Below the pieces are notes generated by a model. That model ran no database searches. It saw only the letters and a program-made list of their open reading frames with translations, and was not told the origin of the DNA. A stretch of DNA of 8,948 nt from Bacteroidales bacterium. GTDB lineage: Bacteria > Bacteroidota > Bacteroidia > Bacteroidales > NBLH01. Shown piece after piece: positions 1 to 7,501 of the stretch. The stretch's first letter is position 1, and each line of letters starts with the position of its first letter. The stretch lies in assembly GCA_027083715.1 (NCBI GenBank), contig JALWNR010000836.1, positions 1-8,948 on the forward strand, in the 5' to 3' direction. The position numbers and the translations under genes are program-made.

Positions 1-1991
1 ATTTAATAAAATACCAATATAAATTAGAAGAAATAATTACTAATCGTGGTGATATTTGTGCTGACGATGGCAGAATATTGGCAACCTCAGCCCTATATTA
101 CGACATCAGAATGGATTTAGGAAGTGCTCCTTTAGCCGATACCACATTTATTAACAATGTAGAAGCTTTAGCTGATTCATTATCAAAACTTTTTGGCGAC
201 AAAACCAAAGAAGACTATCTGCAATCCCTATATAAAGCAAGACAAAAAAAATCAAAATATCATTTAATCAAAAAACAAGTCAGCTATGCTGAATTACAAA
301 GATTAAAGAAGTTTCCCATTTTTAAATACGGGAAATTTAAAGGTGGCTTAATTGTGATTGAAAACAAAAAAAGAATTCGCCCTTTTGGTATGCTTGCTGC
401 AAGAACCATTGGATACTACCGTGAAAATGTTCGCCCTGTTGGTCTTGAAGCTGCTTATGACCGAATTTTACATGGTAGTGATAAAAAAATTGTTAAAAGA
501 AAAATAGGAAAATATTGGGTACCAGTTAAAATTGTTGATAATCTGACTTTTGAAACAGGAAGTGATGTTATCAGTACCATAAATATTAATTTTCAGGATT
601 ATGCACATCAAACTTTACTGGCTCAGCTAAAAAAATACGATGCTGATCAAGGGGTGGTTATTCTTATGGAAGTAAAAACCGGTAATATTAAGGCTATTGT
701 AAATTTACGAAAAAATGACAATGATAAATTTGTAGAGGACTTAAACCTGGCTGTTGCCGAACGCACCGAACCCGGTTCTACTTTTAAACTACCTTCGCTT
801 ATGGTGGCTTTGGAAGACGGATATATTGACATGAATGACAGCGTACAAACCGGAAGAGGCACCATTAAATACCACGGTTTTCTTATTCGTGATTCGCGAA
901 TCGGCGGATACGGAAAAATTACTGTTAAACAAGCTTTCGAGCATTCATCCAATGTAGGAATATCGCAAATTATTTATGCTGCCTATAAAACTCAGCCCGA
1001 AAAATTTGTAAACCGTTTATATTCGATGAACTTAAACGAGGCAACTGGGATTGAAATACCGGGCGAGGCATCACCGATTATCAAATATCCGCGCAGTTCA
1101 GGATGGTCAGGTATATCCTTGCCGCAAATTTCAATCGGATATGAAGTATTACTTACGCCCTTACAAATGCTAAATTTTTACAATGCGGTTGCAAACAATG
1201 GTGTTATGGTTAAACCTAAACTGCTTCAAGCTGTTCGTAAACACGGTAAAATTATTGAATATAAAAAAACAGAAATTTTAAACCCTTCAATATGCTCAAA
1301 AGAAACCATAAAAAAAGCACATATTTTACTTGAAGGAGTGGTTCGCAACGGTACGGCACATGATATTTTTACATCAAAATATAAAATTGCCGGAAAAACC
1401 GGAACAGCACAAATTGCTCATGGCAGTTTCGGTTATAAAGATACTGCAGACAGGGTAATTCATCAGGCTTCTTTTGCAGGGTATTTCCCTGCTGACAACC
1501 CGAAATATTCCTGTATTGTGGTTATAAAAACAAAGGGGAGTGTATATTACGGAAGCGCGTTGGCTGCACCCGTTTTCAGAAAAATTGCAGACAAAGTTTA
1601 TGCCTCAAGTCCTGAAATGCAAAAAGAAATTGATTACAAAAAAAACTATGTGTATCCCGAAAAAGGAATACCCTATGCAAAAGATGGAAACCGTAATGAT
1701 TTGGATTATGTTTTTAATGAATTACGTATTCCCGTAAAAGGTAGAAGCAAGGTTCAATCACTATGGGTAGTTACTAAAAGTAATAAACGATTTGTGGAAT
1801 ATCAAAACCGTTTTGTAAGAAAAAATCAAATACCTAAAGTTGAGGGTATGGCTTTGAAAGATGCCTTATATATTTTAGAAAAATTAGGCTTAAAGGTACG
1901 CGTAAACGGTCGTGGTATAATTCGTAAACAATCAATACCGGCAGGTACCGGAATTAGAAAAAATATGACGATTACATTAAATTTGGGTTAA
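1..1991 (+). CDS. ftsI: Septal peptidoglycan transpeptidase FtsI (class B penicillin-binding protein with PASTA domain), 5' partial
   Basis: Cross-links septal peptidoglycan as the transpeptidase partner of FtsW, anchored in the inner membrane with its catalytic domain in the periplasm. The frame is open from the first complete codon at base 3 and gives 662 visible residues. The TTG at 78 is not the start, because the residues before it contain the conserved RGDI...DGRILATS start of the dimerisation domain. The cytoplasmic tail and membrane anchor therefore lie outside the window. In visible numbering, the dimerisation domain covers roughly 15-200 and the transpeptidase domain about 215-530. 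The active-site motifs are STFK at 259-262 (bases 777-788), SSN at 315-317 (945-953) and KTG at 465-467 (1395-1403). A single C-terminal PASTA domain spans about 610-662 (1830-1988). All catalytic motifs are intact. Family membership is certain. FtsI rather than an elongation-type PBP2 is inferred from the dcw neighbours and the PASTA domain. Confidence 0.95.
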   Translation, partial: LIKYQYKLEEIITNRGDICADDGRILATSALYYDIRMDLGSAPLADTTFINNVEALADSLSKLFGDKTKEDYLQSLYKARQKKSKYHLIKKQVSYAELQRLKKFPIFKYGKFKGGLIVIENKKRIRPFGMLAARTIGYYRENVRPVGLEAAYDRILHGSDKKIVKRKIGKYWVPVKIVDNLTFETGSDVISTININFQDYAHQTLLAQLKKYDADQGVVILMEVKTGNIKAIVNLRKNDNDKFVEDLNLAVAERTEPGSTFKLPSLMVALEDGYIDMNDSVQTGRGTIKYHGFLIRDSRIGGYGKITVKQAFEHSSNVGISQIIYAAYKTQPEKFVNRLYSMNLNEATGIEIPGEASPIIKYPRSSGWSGISLPQISIGYEVLLTPLQMLNFYNAVANNGVMVKPKLLQAVRKHGKIIEYKKTEILNPSICSKETIKKAHILLEGVVRNGTAHDIFTSKYKIAGKTGTAQIAHGSFGYKDTADRVIHQASFAGYFPADNPKYSCIVVIKTKGSVYYGSALAAPVFRKIADKVYASSPEMQKEIDYKKNYVYPEKGIPYAKDGNRNDLDYVFNELRIPVKGRSKVQSLWVVTKSNKRFVEYQNRFVRKNQIPKVEGMALKDALYILEKLGLKVRVNGRGIIRKQSIPAGTGIRKNMTITLNLG

Positions 1992-2191
1992 TATACAGAA
2001 GTTGAATAGTTTAGATATTAAAACATAGGTTGTAAGCTATTAAACGAATATGCTAATTGGGTGATTAAAATATTAGTTTATAAAAGGTATAATGGAAAAA
2101 ATAAAATTATTTTCATTTGAGAACTTAAATTTTTGGTCAGAGTTAAGAGCATTTATTAAACTGCTAAACTAAAAAAGCATTAAAAGATTAA
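1992..2191. other. 200-base spacer between ftsI and murE, no convincing gene
   Basis: This is the longest gap between identified genes in the window; the others are 4 to 51 bases. It is very AT-rich. It holds a 26-codon ATG frame at 2092-2172 (begins MEKIKLFSFE), with an AAAAGG stretch 4 bases before the ATG. There is also a TATAAT at 2088-2093 with TTAAAA 17 bases upstream (2065-2070). Neither is strong evidence: the TATAAT overlaps the ATG of that frame, Bacteroidota promoters usually follow TTG then TAnnTTTG instead, and no such pair with correct spacing is present. No strong hairpin followed by a T-run is seen, so I call no terminator. An internal promoter for murE and the genes after it remains possible but unproven. 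Confidence 0.6.
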
Positions 2192-3652
2192 ATGAAGGTT
2201 TTAAGCGACATATTAAAAAATATTGAAATCGTTGAGCAGAAAGGTGATTCATTTATTGCTGTAAGCGGAATCTACACTGATTCGCGCAAGCTAAATGCCA
2301 ATGGTTTGTTTGTTGCACTACGCGGAACACAAACCGACGGGCATCAGTTTATCAATAAAGCGCTTGAAAATGGAGCCACAGCAATAATCTGTGAAATATT
2401 ACCCGAAAAACCCGCTGAAGATATTGTTTATATAATCGTAAAAAATTCAGCCGAAGCACTTGCCCATGCAGCTGCATCTTTTTACGAAAATCCGGCAGAT
2501 AAATTAAAAATTATCGGAATAACAGGAACAAACGGAAAAACAACAATTGCTACCTTATTATATAATATGTTTAACAATTTGGGCATTAAATCAGGATTAA
2601 TTTCAACAATTGCCTATTATATAGATAATAAAAAAATTCCGGCAAGCCACACAACACCTGACGCATTAAAATTGCATGAATTGTTTGCCTTGATGCTGAG
2701 TAAAGGTTGTGAATATTGCTTTATGGAAGTCAGTTCGCACGCAATTGACCAAAAACGAGTTGAAGGTATTAATTTTAAAGGTGCTGTATTTACCAATCTT
2801 ACACATGATCATTTGGATTATCATAAAAATTTTAAAAACTATCGTGATACAAAAAAACAATTATTTGATAATTTAAACAAAGATGCTTTTGCACTTATTA
2901 ATGCAGATGATAAAAATGGACATTTTATGCTGCAAAATACACCTGCAAAAAAATACACTTATTCTTTAAATCATGCAGCAGATTATAAAACAAAAGTTAT
3001 TGAAGCACACTTAAACAGTACCTTAATTGAAATTAATAATTCTGAAATATGGACATTGTTTACCGGTAATTTTAATGCATCAAACCTTACGGCTGTTTAT
3101 GCAGTAGCTGATATTTTAGCAATTAAGAAAGAAGATATTGCTTTGCAAATCAGTAAATTAAAACCTGTAAACGGACGATTTGAAACATTTGTAATAAACA
3201 ATATAACAGGGATTGTGGATTATGCACATACTCCTGATGCTCTGGAAAATGTTCTGAAAACTATTAATGCGGTAAAAAATAACACACAAAAGATTATAAC
3301 TGTGGTTGGAGCCGGCGGCGACCGCGATAAAACAAAACGACCTGTTATGGCAAAGGTAGCAGTCGAAAATAGCGATAAAGTAATTTTAACATCGGATAAC
3401 CCGAGAACAGAACCTCCTACTGATATTCTTGACGATATGGAAAGAGGGATTATCCCTGCTATGCAGAAAAATATGTTACGAATTACCGACCGAAAGGAAG
3501 CTATCAAGACTGCATGCCTTATTGCCAATTCAGGTGATATTATTTTAATAGCAGGAAAAGGTCATGAAAATTATCAGGAAATTAATGGCAAACGTCATCA
3601 TTTTGATGATAAAGAAGTTTTTATTGAAATGATGAAAGTGTTGAATAGTTAA
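2192..3652 (+). CDS. murE: UDP-MurNAc-L-Ala-D-Glu:meso-diaminopimelate ligase MurE
   Basis: Cytoplasmic ATP-dependent ligase that adds the third stem-peptide residue to UDP-MurNAc-L-Ala-D-Glu. Its 486 residues are normal for the family. The N-terminal UDP-binding domain has the DSRK motif (S31). The central ATPase domain has TGTNGKTT (111-118), HTTPDA (153-158), EVSSHA (179-184) and HDHLDYH (205-211). K221 in the KxxLF context is the likely carbamylated lysine. The C-terminal domain has GRFE (328-331), DYAHTPD (343-349), GAGGDRD (373-379), DNPRTE (402-407) and GKGHE (455-459). DNPR is the signature of meso-diaminopimelate rather than lysine selection, so the wall is predicted to be DAP-type. 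The start is well supported: an in-frame TAA sits directly before the ATG. The leader is A-rich with no clear Shine-Dalgarno. The gene leads the closely spaced murE-mraY-murD-ftsW-murG run; no murF follows it. Confidence 0.97.
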   Translation: MKVLSDILKNIEIVEQKGDSFIAVSGIYTDSRKLNANGLFVALRGTQTDGHQFINKALENGATAIICEILPEKPAEDIVYIIVKNSAEALAHAAASFYENPADKLKIIGITGTNGKTTIATLLYNMFNNLGIKSGLISTIAYYIDNKKIPASHTTPDALKLHELFALMLSKGCEYCFMEVSSHAIDQKRVEGINFKGAVFTNLTHDHLDYHKNFKNYRDTKKQLFDNLNKDAFALINADDKNGHFMLQNTPAKKYTYSLNHAADYKTKVIEAHLNSTLIEINNSEIWTLFTGNFNASNLTAVYAVADILAIKKEDIALQISKLKPVNGRFETFVINNITGIVDYAHTPDALENVLKTINAVKNNTQKIITVVGAGGDRDKTKRPVMAKVAVENSDKVILTSDNPRTEPPTDILDDMERGIIPAMQKNMLRITDRKEAIKTACLIANSGDIILIAGKGHENYQEINGKRHHFDDKEVFIEMMKVLNS

Positions 3653-3664
3653 AAATCAGATAAT
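3649..3664 (+). repeat. 16-base direct repeat, copy 1 (over murE stop codon)
   Basis: The sequence TTAAAAATCAGATAAT occurs here and again at 4908-4923. This copy includes the murE TAA stop (3650-3652) and runs into the spacer before mraY. The match is exact over 16 bases and then decays. The sequence is AT-rich and not palindromic, so it may be chance; no function is assigned. Confidence 0.4.
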
Positions 3665-3701
3665 TTAACAAAGTTTTGAAATAAACTATAGATAAAAAAT
3701 A

Positions 3702-4922
3702 ATGTTCTACTACCTATTTACATATCTAAAACAATTTGATGTTCCCGGTGCAGGAATGTTTGAATACATTTCGTTCCGTTCGGGGCTTGCTATTATTACT
3801 TCCTTGATAATTTCAATGGTTTACGGGAAAAAAATTATCCGTTTTTTGCAGCGTAAACAAATTGGCGAAGAGATTCGTGATTTAGGATTGGAAGGACAAT
3901 ATGCAAAAGTTGGAACTCCAACCATGGGTGGAATTATTATTATTGCATCCATTATTATCCCTACCCTATTGTTTACAAAATTAGAAAACATATATATAAT
4001 TTTAATGATCGTAACAACAATATGGCTTGGTTTTGTAGGATTTTTAGACGATTATATAAAAGTTTTTAAGAAAAACAAAGAGGGTTTATCAGGTAAATTT
4101 AAAATTATCGGACAAATTGGTATAGGAATCATTGTTGGGTTTACCATGTATTTTAGTGATGATATTGTGGTTCGAGAAAACCCTGCTGTACTGAGTGCTG
4201 AACAAAATATAAATTCTGAACAGACCCAAGCTGTAGATGTTAAATCAACAATAACCACAATACCTTTTGTAAAAGGACATGAATTTGACTATGCATCGCT
4301 GGTAAGTTTTATGGGAAAATACAAACAGCCGGCTGCTTGGATTGTATTTATTTTGATTAGTATTTTTATTATCACAGCCGTTTCTAACGGAGCAAACTTA
4401 ACCGATGGTTTAGATGGTTTGGCTACCGGAGTGTCGGCAATTAACGTAATAACATTAGGAATATTTGCTTATTTGTCGGGTAATATTATTTACTCTGATT
4501 ATCTGAATATCATGTACATACCTAATATAAGCGAATTGGTAATTTTTGCAAGTGCGGTAATCGGAGCTGCAATAGGCTTTTTGTGGTACAATTCCTATCC
4601 TGCACAAATTTTTATGGGCGATACAGGTAGTCTCACTTTTGGAGGTATTATTGCGGTTTTTGCAATTTTGGTACGTAAAGAACTATTAATTCCATTGCTT
4701 TGTGCGATTTTTTTAGTCGAAAATCTTTCTGTGATTATTCAGGTAAGCTATTTTAAATATACAAAACGAAAATATGGTGAAGGACGCAGGATTTTTAAAA
4801 TGTCGCCTTTACATCATCATTATCAAAAATCAGGTTATCCCGAACCTAAAATTGTTACACGTTTTTGGATTGTTGGGATTATGCTGGCAGTATTAACAGT
4901 AATTACTTTAAAAATCAGATAA
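3702..4922 (+). CDS. mraY: Phospho-N-acetylmuramoyl-pentapeptide transferase MraY
   Basis: Integral membrane enzyme that transfers phospho-MurNAc-pentapeptide from UDP to undecaprenyl phosphate, forming lipid I on the cytoplasmic face. Its 406 residues exceed the roughly 360 of the E. coli enzyme. Family motifs are TPTMGG (72-77), the catalytic pair D116-D117 in [13 protein letters not shown] (232-239), FMGDTGS (304-310, D307) and [12 protein letters not shown] (367-378). About ten hydrophobic segments can be picked out. The extra length is mainly a polar stretch at about 153-210 between two membrane segments; from the known topology this should be on the periplasmic side. I recall such an insertion as common in Bacteroidota. 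The ATG lies 9 bases after an in-frame TAA, with an A-rich leader. It is 49 bases after murE, with murF absent between them, as is usual in this phylum. Confidence 0.97.
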   Translation: MFYYLFTYLKQFDVPGAGMFEYISFRSGLAIITSLIISMVYGKKIIRFLQRKQIGEEIRDLGLEGQYAKVGTPTMGGIIIIASIIIPTLLFTKLENIYIILMIVTTIWLGFVGFLDDYIKVFKKNKEGLSGKFKIIGQIGIGIIVGFTMYFSDDIVVRENPAVLSAEQNINSEQTQAVDVKSTITTIPFVKGHEFDYASLVSFMGKYKQPAAWIVFILISIFIITAVSNGANLTDGLDGLATGVSAINVITLGIFAYLSGNIIYSDYLNIMYIPNISELVIFASAVIGAAIGFLWYNSYPAQIFMGDTGSLTFGGIIAVFAILVRKELLIPLLCAIFLVENLSVIIQVSYFKYTKRKYGEGRRIFKMSPLHHHYQKSGYPEPKIVTRFWIVGIMLAVLTVITLKIR

Positions 4923-4923
4923 T
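4908..4923 (+). repeat. 16-base direct repeat, copy 2 (over mraY stop codon)
   Basis: Second exact copy of TTAAAAATCAGATAAT, partner of 3649-3664. Here it encodes the last mraY codons and contains the TAA stop at 4920-4922, in a different reading frame from copy 1. Shared protein sequence therefore does not explain the match. Possibly chance in AT-rich DNA. Confidence 0.4.
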
Positions 4924-4973
4924 ATAAAAATTAGATTTTAGAAGTAGCATTATGATTAAAAATTAAAAAAAGA

Positions 4974-6308
4974 ATGAAACAAAAAGTGATCATACTCGGA
5001 GCAGGTGAAAGCGGAACAGGTGCAGCTGTACTTGCCCAAAAAAAAGGCTATGACGTTTTTGTTTCGGATATTTCGGAAATAAAAAATAAGTATAAAGCAG
5101 TTCTTAATGAACATAAAATAATTTGGGAAGAAAAATCACACAGTGTAGAAAAAATTTTATCGGCTGATGTAATAATCAAAAGTCCAGGGATCCCTGATAA
5201 AGTAGAGATAATTCAAAAAATAAAAGAAAAAGAAATAAAAATTATATCAGAAATTGAATTTGCTGGGCAGCATACTGATGCAAAAAAAATTTGTATAACC
5301 GGAAGCAATGGTAAAACAACCACTACAATGTTAATATATCATATTCTGCAAAAAGCCGGTTTAAATGTTGGTTTAGCAGGAAACGTAGGACAAAGTTTTG
5401 CTATGCAAGTAGCTGAAAATTATTTCGATTACTACGTAATCGAATTAAGTAGTTTTCAGCTAGACAATATGTTTGACTTTAAAGCTGATATAGCAGTTTT
5501 ATTAAACATAACACCCGACCATTTAGATTGGTACGATTATAATTTTTTAAACTATGTAAATTCAAAATTTAGGATTACACAAAATATGGATAAAAATTGC
5601 TGCTTCATATATAACACTGATGATGAAGCAATTATAAATAAATTAAAAACACTGGATTTAAAATCGGAGCAATTTGCTTTTTCAATTCAAAAAAAAATTG
5701 AAAAGGGCGGATATGTCGATGATAACCGGTTAATAATAAAAACAAATCAAAACAGTTTTGAAATGAGTATATACGATTTAGCATTACAAGGAAAACACAA
5801 CATGTACAACTCACTTGCCGCAAGCATATCGGCAAAAGTCATGCAAATTAAAAATCCGGTAATACGCGAAAGTTTAAGCAACTTTACCGGAGTTGAGCAT
5901 CGGCTTGAAAAGTATATAAAGGTACATGGTATTCAGTTTATTAACGATTCAAAAGCCACAAATATAAACTCAACGTGGTATGCTTTGGAAAGTATGGATA
6001 AAAATACTGTTTGGATTGTCGGAGGTGTGGATAAAGGCAATGATTACTCAATGCTAACTGAATTGGTTAAGGAAAAGGTAAAAGCTATCGTTGCTCTGGG
6101 GGTAGATAATAGTAAAATTATTGATGCATTTGCCAAACATGTCCCTGTTTATGATACTCATTCTATGGACGATGCAGTAAAAACCTCTTATTATTTAGCA
6201 ACAGACGGAGATATCGTATTACTTTCTCCTGCTTGTGCAAGTTTTGATTTGTTTGAAAACTACGAAGACAGAGGTAGAAAATTTAAGGAAGCAGTGTGTA
6301 AATTATAA
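4974..6308 (+). CDS. murD: UDP-N-acetylmuramoyl-L-alanine:D-glutamate ligase MurD
   Basis: Cytoplasmic ATP-dependent ligase adding D-glutamate to UDP-MurNAc-L-Ala, the step before MurE. Its 444 residues match the family. The N-terminal nucleotide-sugar domain starts with VIILGAGESG (glycine-rich turn at 9-14). The ATPase domain has GSNGKTTT (110-117), AGNVG (135-139), ELSSFQLD (157-164) and NITPDHLDWY (178-187). K198 in NSKFRI sits at the position of the carbamylated lysine. The C-terminal domain has GKHNMYNSLAA (273-283), HRLE (309-312), NDSKATN (324-330) and a long conserved block from LSPACASFD to DRGRKF (417-437). All key residues are present. The start ATG gives the expected short N-terminus; an in-frame TGA lies 21 bases upstream, and the leader is A-rich without a Shine-Dalgarno. 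ftsW starts 4 bases after its stop, which suggests translational coupling. Confidence 0.97.
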   Translation: MKQKVIILGAGESGTGAAVLAQKKGYDVFVSDISEIKNKYKAVLNEHKIIWEEKSHSVEKILSADVIIKSPGIPDKVEIIQKIKEKEIKIISEIEFAGQHTDAKKICITGSNGKTTTTMLIYHILQKAGLNVGLAGNVGQSFAMQVAENYFDYYVIELSSFQLDNMFDFKADIAVLLNITPDHLDWYDYNFLNYVNSKFRITQNMDKNCCFIYNTDDEAIINKLKTLDLKSEQFAFSIQKKIEKGGYVDDNRLIIKTNQNSFEMSIYDLALQGKHNMYNSLAASISAKVMQIKNPVIRESLSNFTGVEHRLEKYIKVHGIQFINDSKATNINSTWYALESMDKNTVWIVGGVDKGNDYSMLTELVKEKVKAIVALGVDNSKIIDAFAKHVPVYDTHSMDDAVKTSYYLATDGDIVLLSPACASFDLFENYEDRGRKFKEAVCKL

Positions 6309-6312
6309 ATAA

Positions 6313-7482
6313 ATGAACAAATTTTTATCAAAACATATTTTAGGCGATAAAGTTATTTGGGGTGTGGTTGTTTTCCTGTCCATTATCTCGATGCTTGCCG
6401 TATATAGTTCTATTGGTGATTTAGCGTTCCGATATGCCGATGGAAACACAACTGTTTATTTAAGAAAACACATTACTTTTATCTTAATAGGGTTTGTTTT
6501 TATGTACTTAATACATAAAGTACCGTATAGTATCTTTTTTTCTTTATCACAAATAATTATTGTACTAGCAATTTTACTGCTTATTTTCACTATGTTATTA
6601 GGTGTTACAAGAAACGATGCCACACGTTGGTTAGTTATTCCGGGCTTAGATTTTTCATTTCAAACATCAGATATAGCCAAATTTGGCTTAATCGTTTACA
6701 TAGCACGTATTTTATCATTAAATCAAGGCAATCAAGAAAAATTAGATGCATCTTTTAAACAAATAATGATTGCTACAGGTATTGTTTGTGCCCTAATTCT
6801 TCCTTCCAATTTTTCTACTGCTTTTTTATTGTTTGTAGCTTCTTTGGTTTTAATGTTCATTGGACGCATATCTCTCAAAAAAATTGCCAGTGGTGTTGGT
6901 ATTTTAATTGCAGGTTTAGCAATAGCGGTTGTATTACTATCATTTATTCCGGATATTGCAAGAGTTGAAACATGGAAAAATAGGGTAAGCGGTTTTGTGC
7001 AAGGAGATGAGAATGCCTTATCGCAACCCAATATGGCTAAAACTGCTATTGCGACATCCGGTTTATTTGGAAAAGGACCGGGAAACAGTGAAGTAAAATA
7101 TATGTTGCCACAAGCAAATTCCGATTTTATTTTTGCAATAATTATAGAAGAGTGGGGCTCAATAATAGCAATTTTAATCATTGCTGCATACTTGGTACTA
7201 TTATACAGAGTAGGACTTATTATTAAACGAACATCCCGAACATTTGCGGCATTTTTGGCTGTTGGAATAACCGTATTATTGGTGTTTCAGGCATTTATGA
7301 ATATGATTGTGGCTGTTGGAATTGGTCCGGTAACTGGACAACCGCTCCCTTTAATAAGTATGGGCGGAACATCATTACTTATCACTTTTGCATCGCTTGG
7401 AGTGGTGCTGAGTATTAGTAGAAGTTTGGATGCTGATACACCAATTGAACCGGAAACTGAAGAAGTTACCGTAATTAAATAA
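6313..7482 (+). CDS. ftsW: Septal peptidoglycan glycosyltransferase FtsW (SEDS family)
   Basis: Polytopic inner-membrane enzyme that polymerises lipid II into septal glycan strands together with FtsI. Its 389 residues give about ten hydrophobic segments. SEDS motifs seen are TRWL (104-107), QTSDIAKFG (117-125), SGLFGKGPGNS (249-259), LPQANSDFIFA (265-275), EEWG (279-282) and PVTGQPLPLISMGGTS (339-354). D271 in SDFIFA aligns with E. coli FtsW D297, the catalytic aspartate, so the enzyme looks active. The motif that is QPDLGT in E. coli reads LPSNFST here (163-169); I recall a P-x-NFST form in Bacteroidota. FtsW rather than RodA is inferred from its place between murD and murG and from the PVTGQPLP block. 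The short C-terminal tail after about residue 371 is acidic. The start lies 4 bases after the murD stop. Confidence 0.95.
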   Translation: MNKFLSKHILGDKVIWGVVVFLSIISMLAVYSSIGDLAFRYADGNTTVYLRKHITFILIGFVFMYLIHKVPYSIFFSLSQIIIVLAILLLIFTMLLGVTRNDATRWLVIPGLDFSFQTSDIAKFGLIVYIARILSLNQGNQEKLDASFKQIMIATGIVCALILPSNFSTAFLLFVASLVLMFIGRISLKKIASGVGILIAGLAIAVVLLSFIPDIARVETWKNRVSGFVQGDENALSQPNMAKTAIATSGLFGKGPGNSEVKYMLPQANSDFIFAIIIEEWGSIIAILIIAAYLVLLYRVGLIIKRTSRTFAAFLAVGITVLLVFQAFMNMIVAVGIGPVTGQPLPLISMGGTSLLITFASLGVVLSISRSLDADTPIEPETEEVTVIK

Positions 7483-7501
7483 TGTTTAAACTATATTAAT
7501 T

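Noticed and set aside
78..80. TTG as the start of ftsI
   Set aside because: The frame is open upstream to the window edge, and the residues before the TTG are the conserved RGDI...DGR start of the dimerisation domain. The gene is cut by the window.
2002..2033. Bacteroidota-type promoter, TTG at 2002-2004 with TAGGTTGT at 2026-2033
   Set aside because: The -7 box matches TAnnTTTG poorly and the spacing is at the upper limit. No other gap gave a better match.
2098..2113. A/T-only inverted repeat, AAAATAA then AA then TTATTTT
   Set aside because: No G or C in the stem, a two-base gap and no following T-run after a stable stem. It is not a credible terminator or operator.
2092..2172. 26-codon ORF in the ftsI-murE gap as a real gene
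   Set aside because: It is too short to separate from chance in AT-rich DNA, has no recognisable sequence and its ATG overlaps the TATAAT. It is kept only as an observation.
647..7181. Small minus-strand and alternative-frame ORFs lying inside ftsI, murE, mraY, murD and ftsW
   Set aside because: They lie wholly within genes with clear family motifs, have no recognisable motifs and look like shadows of those genes.
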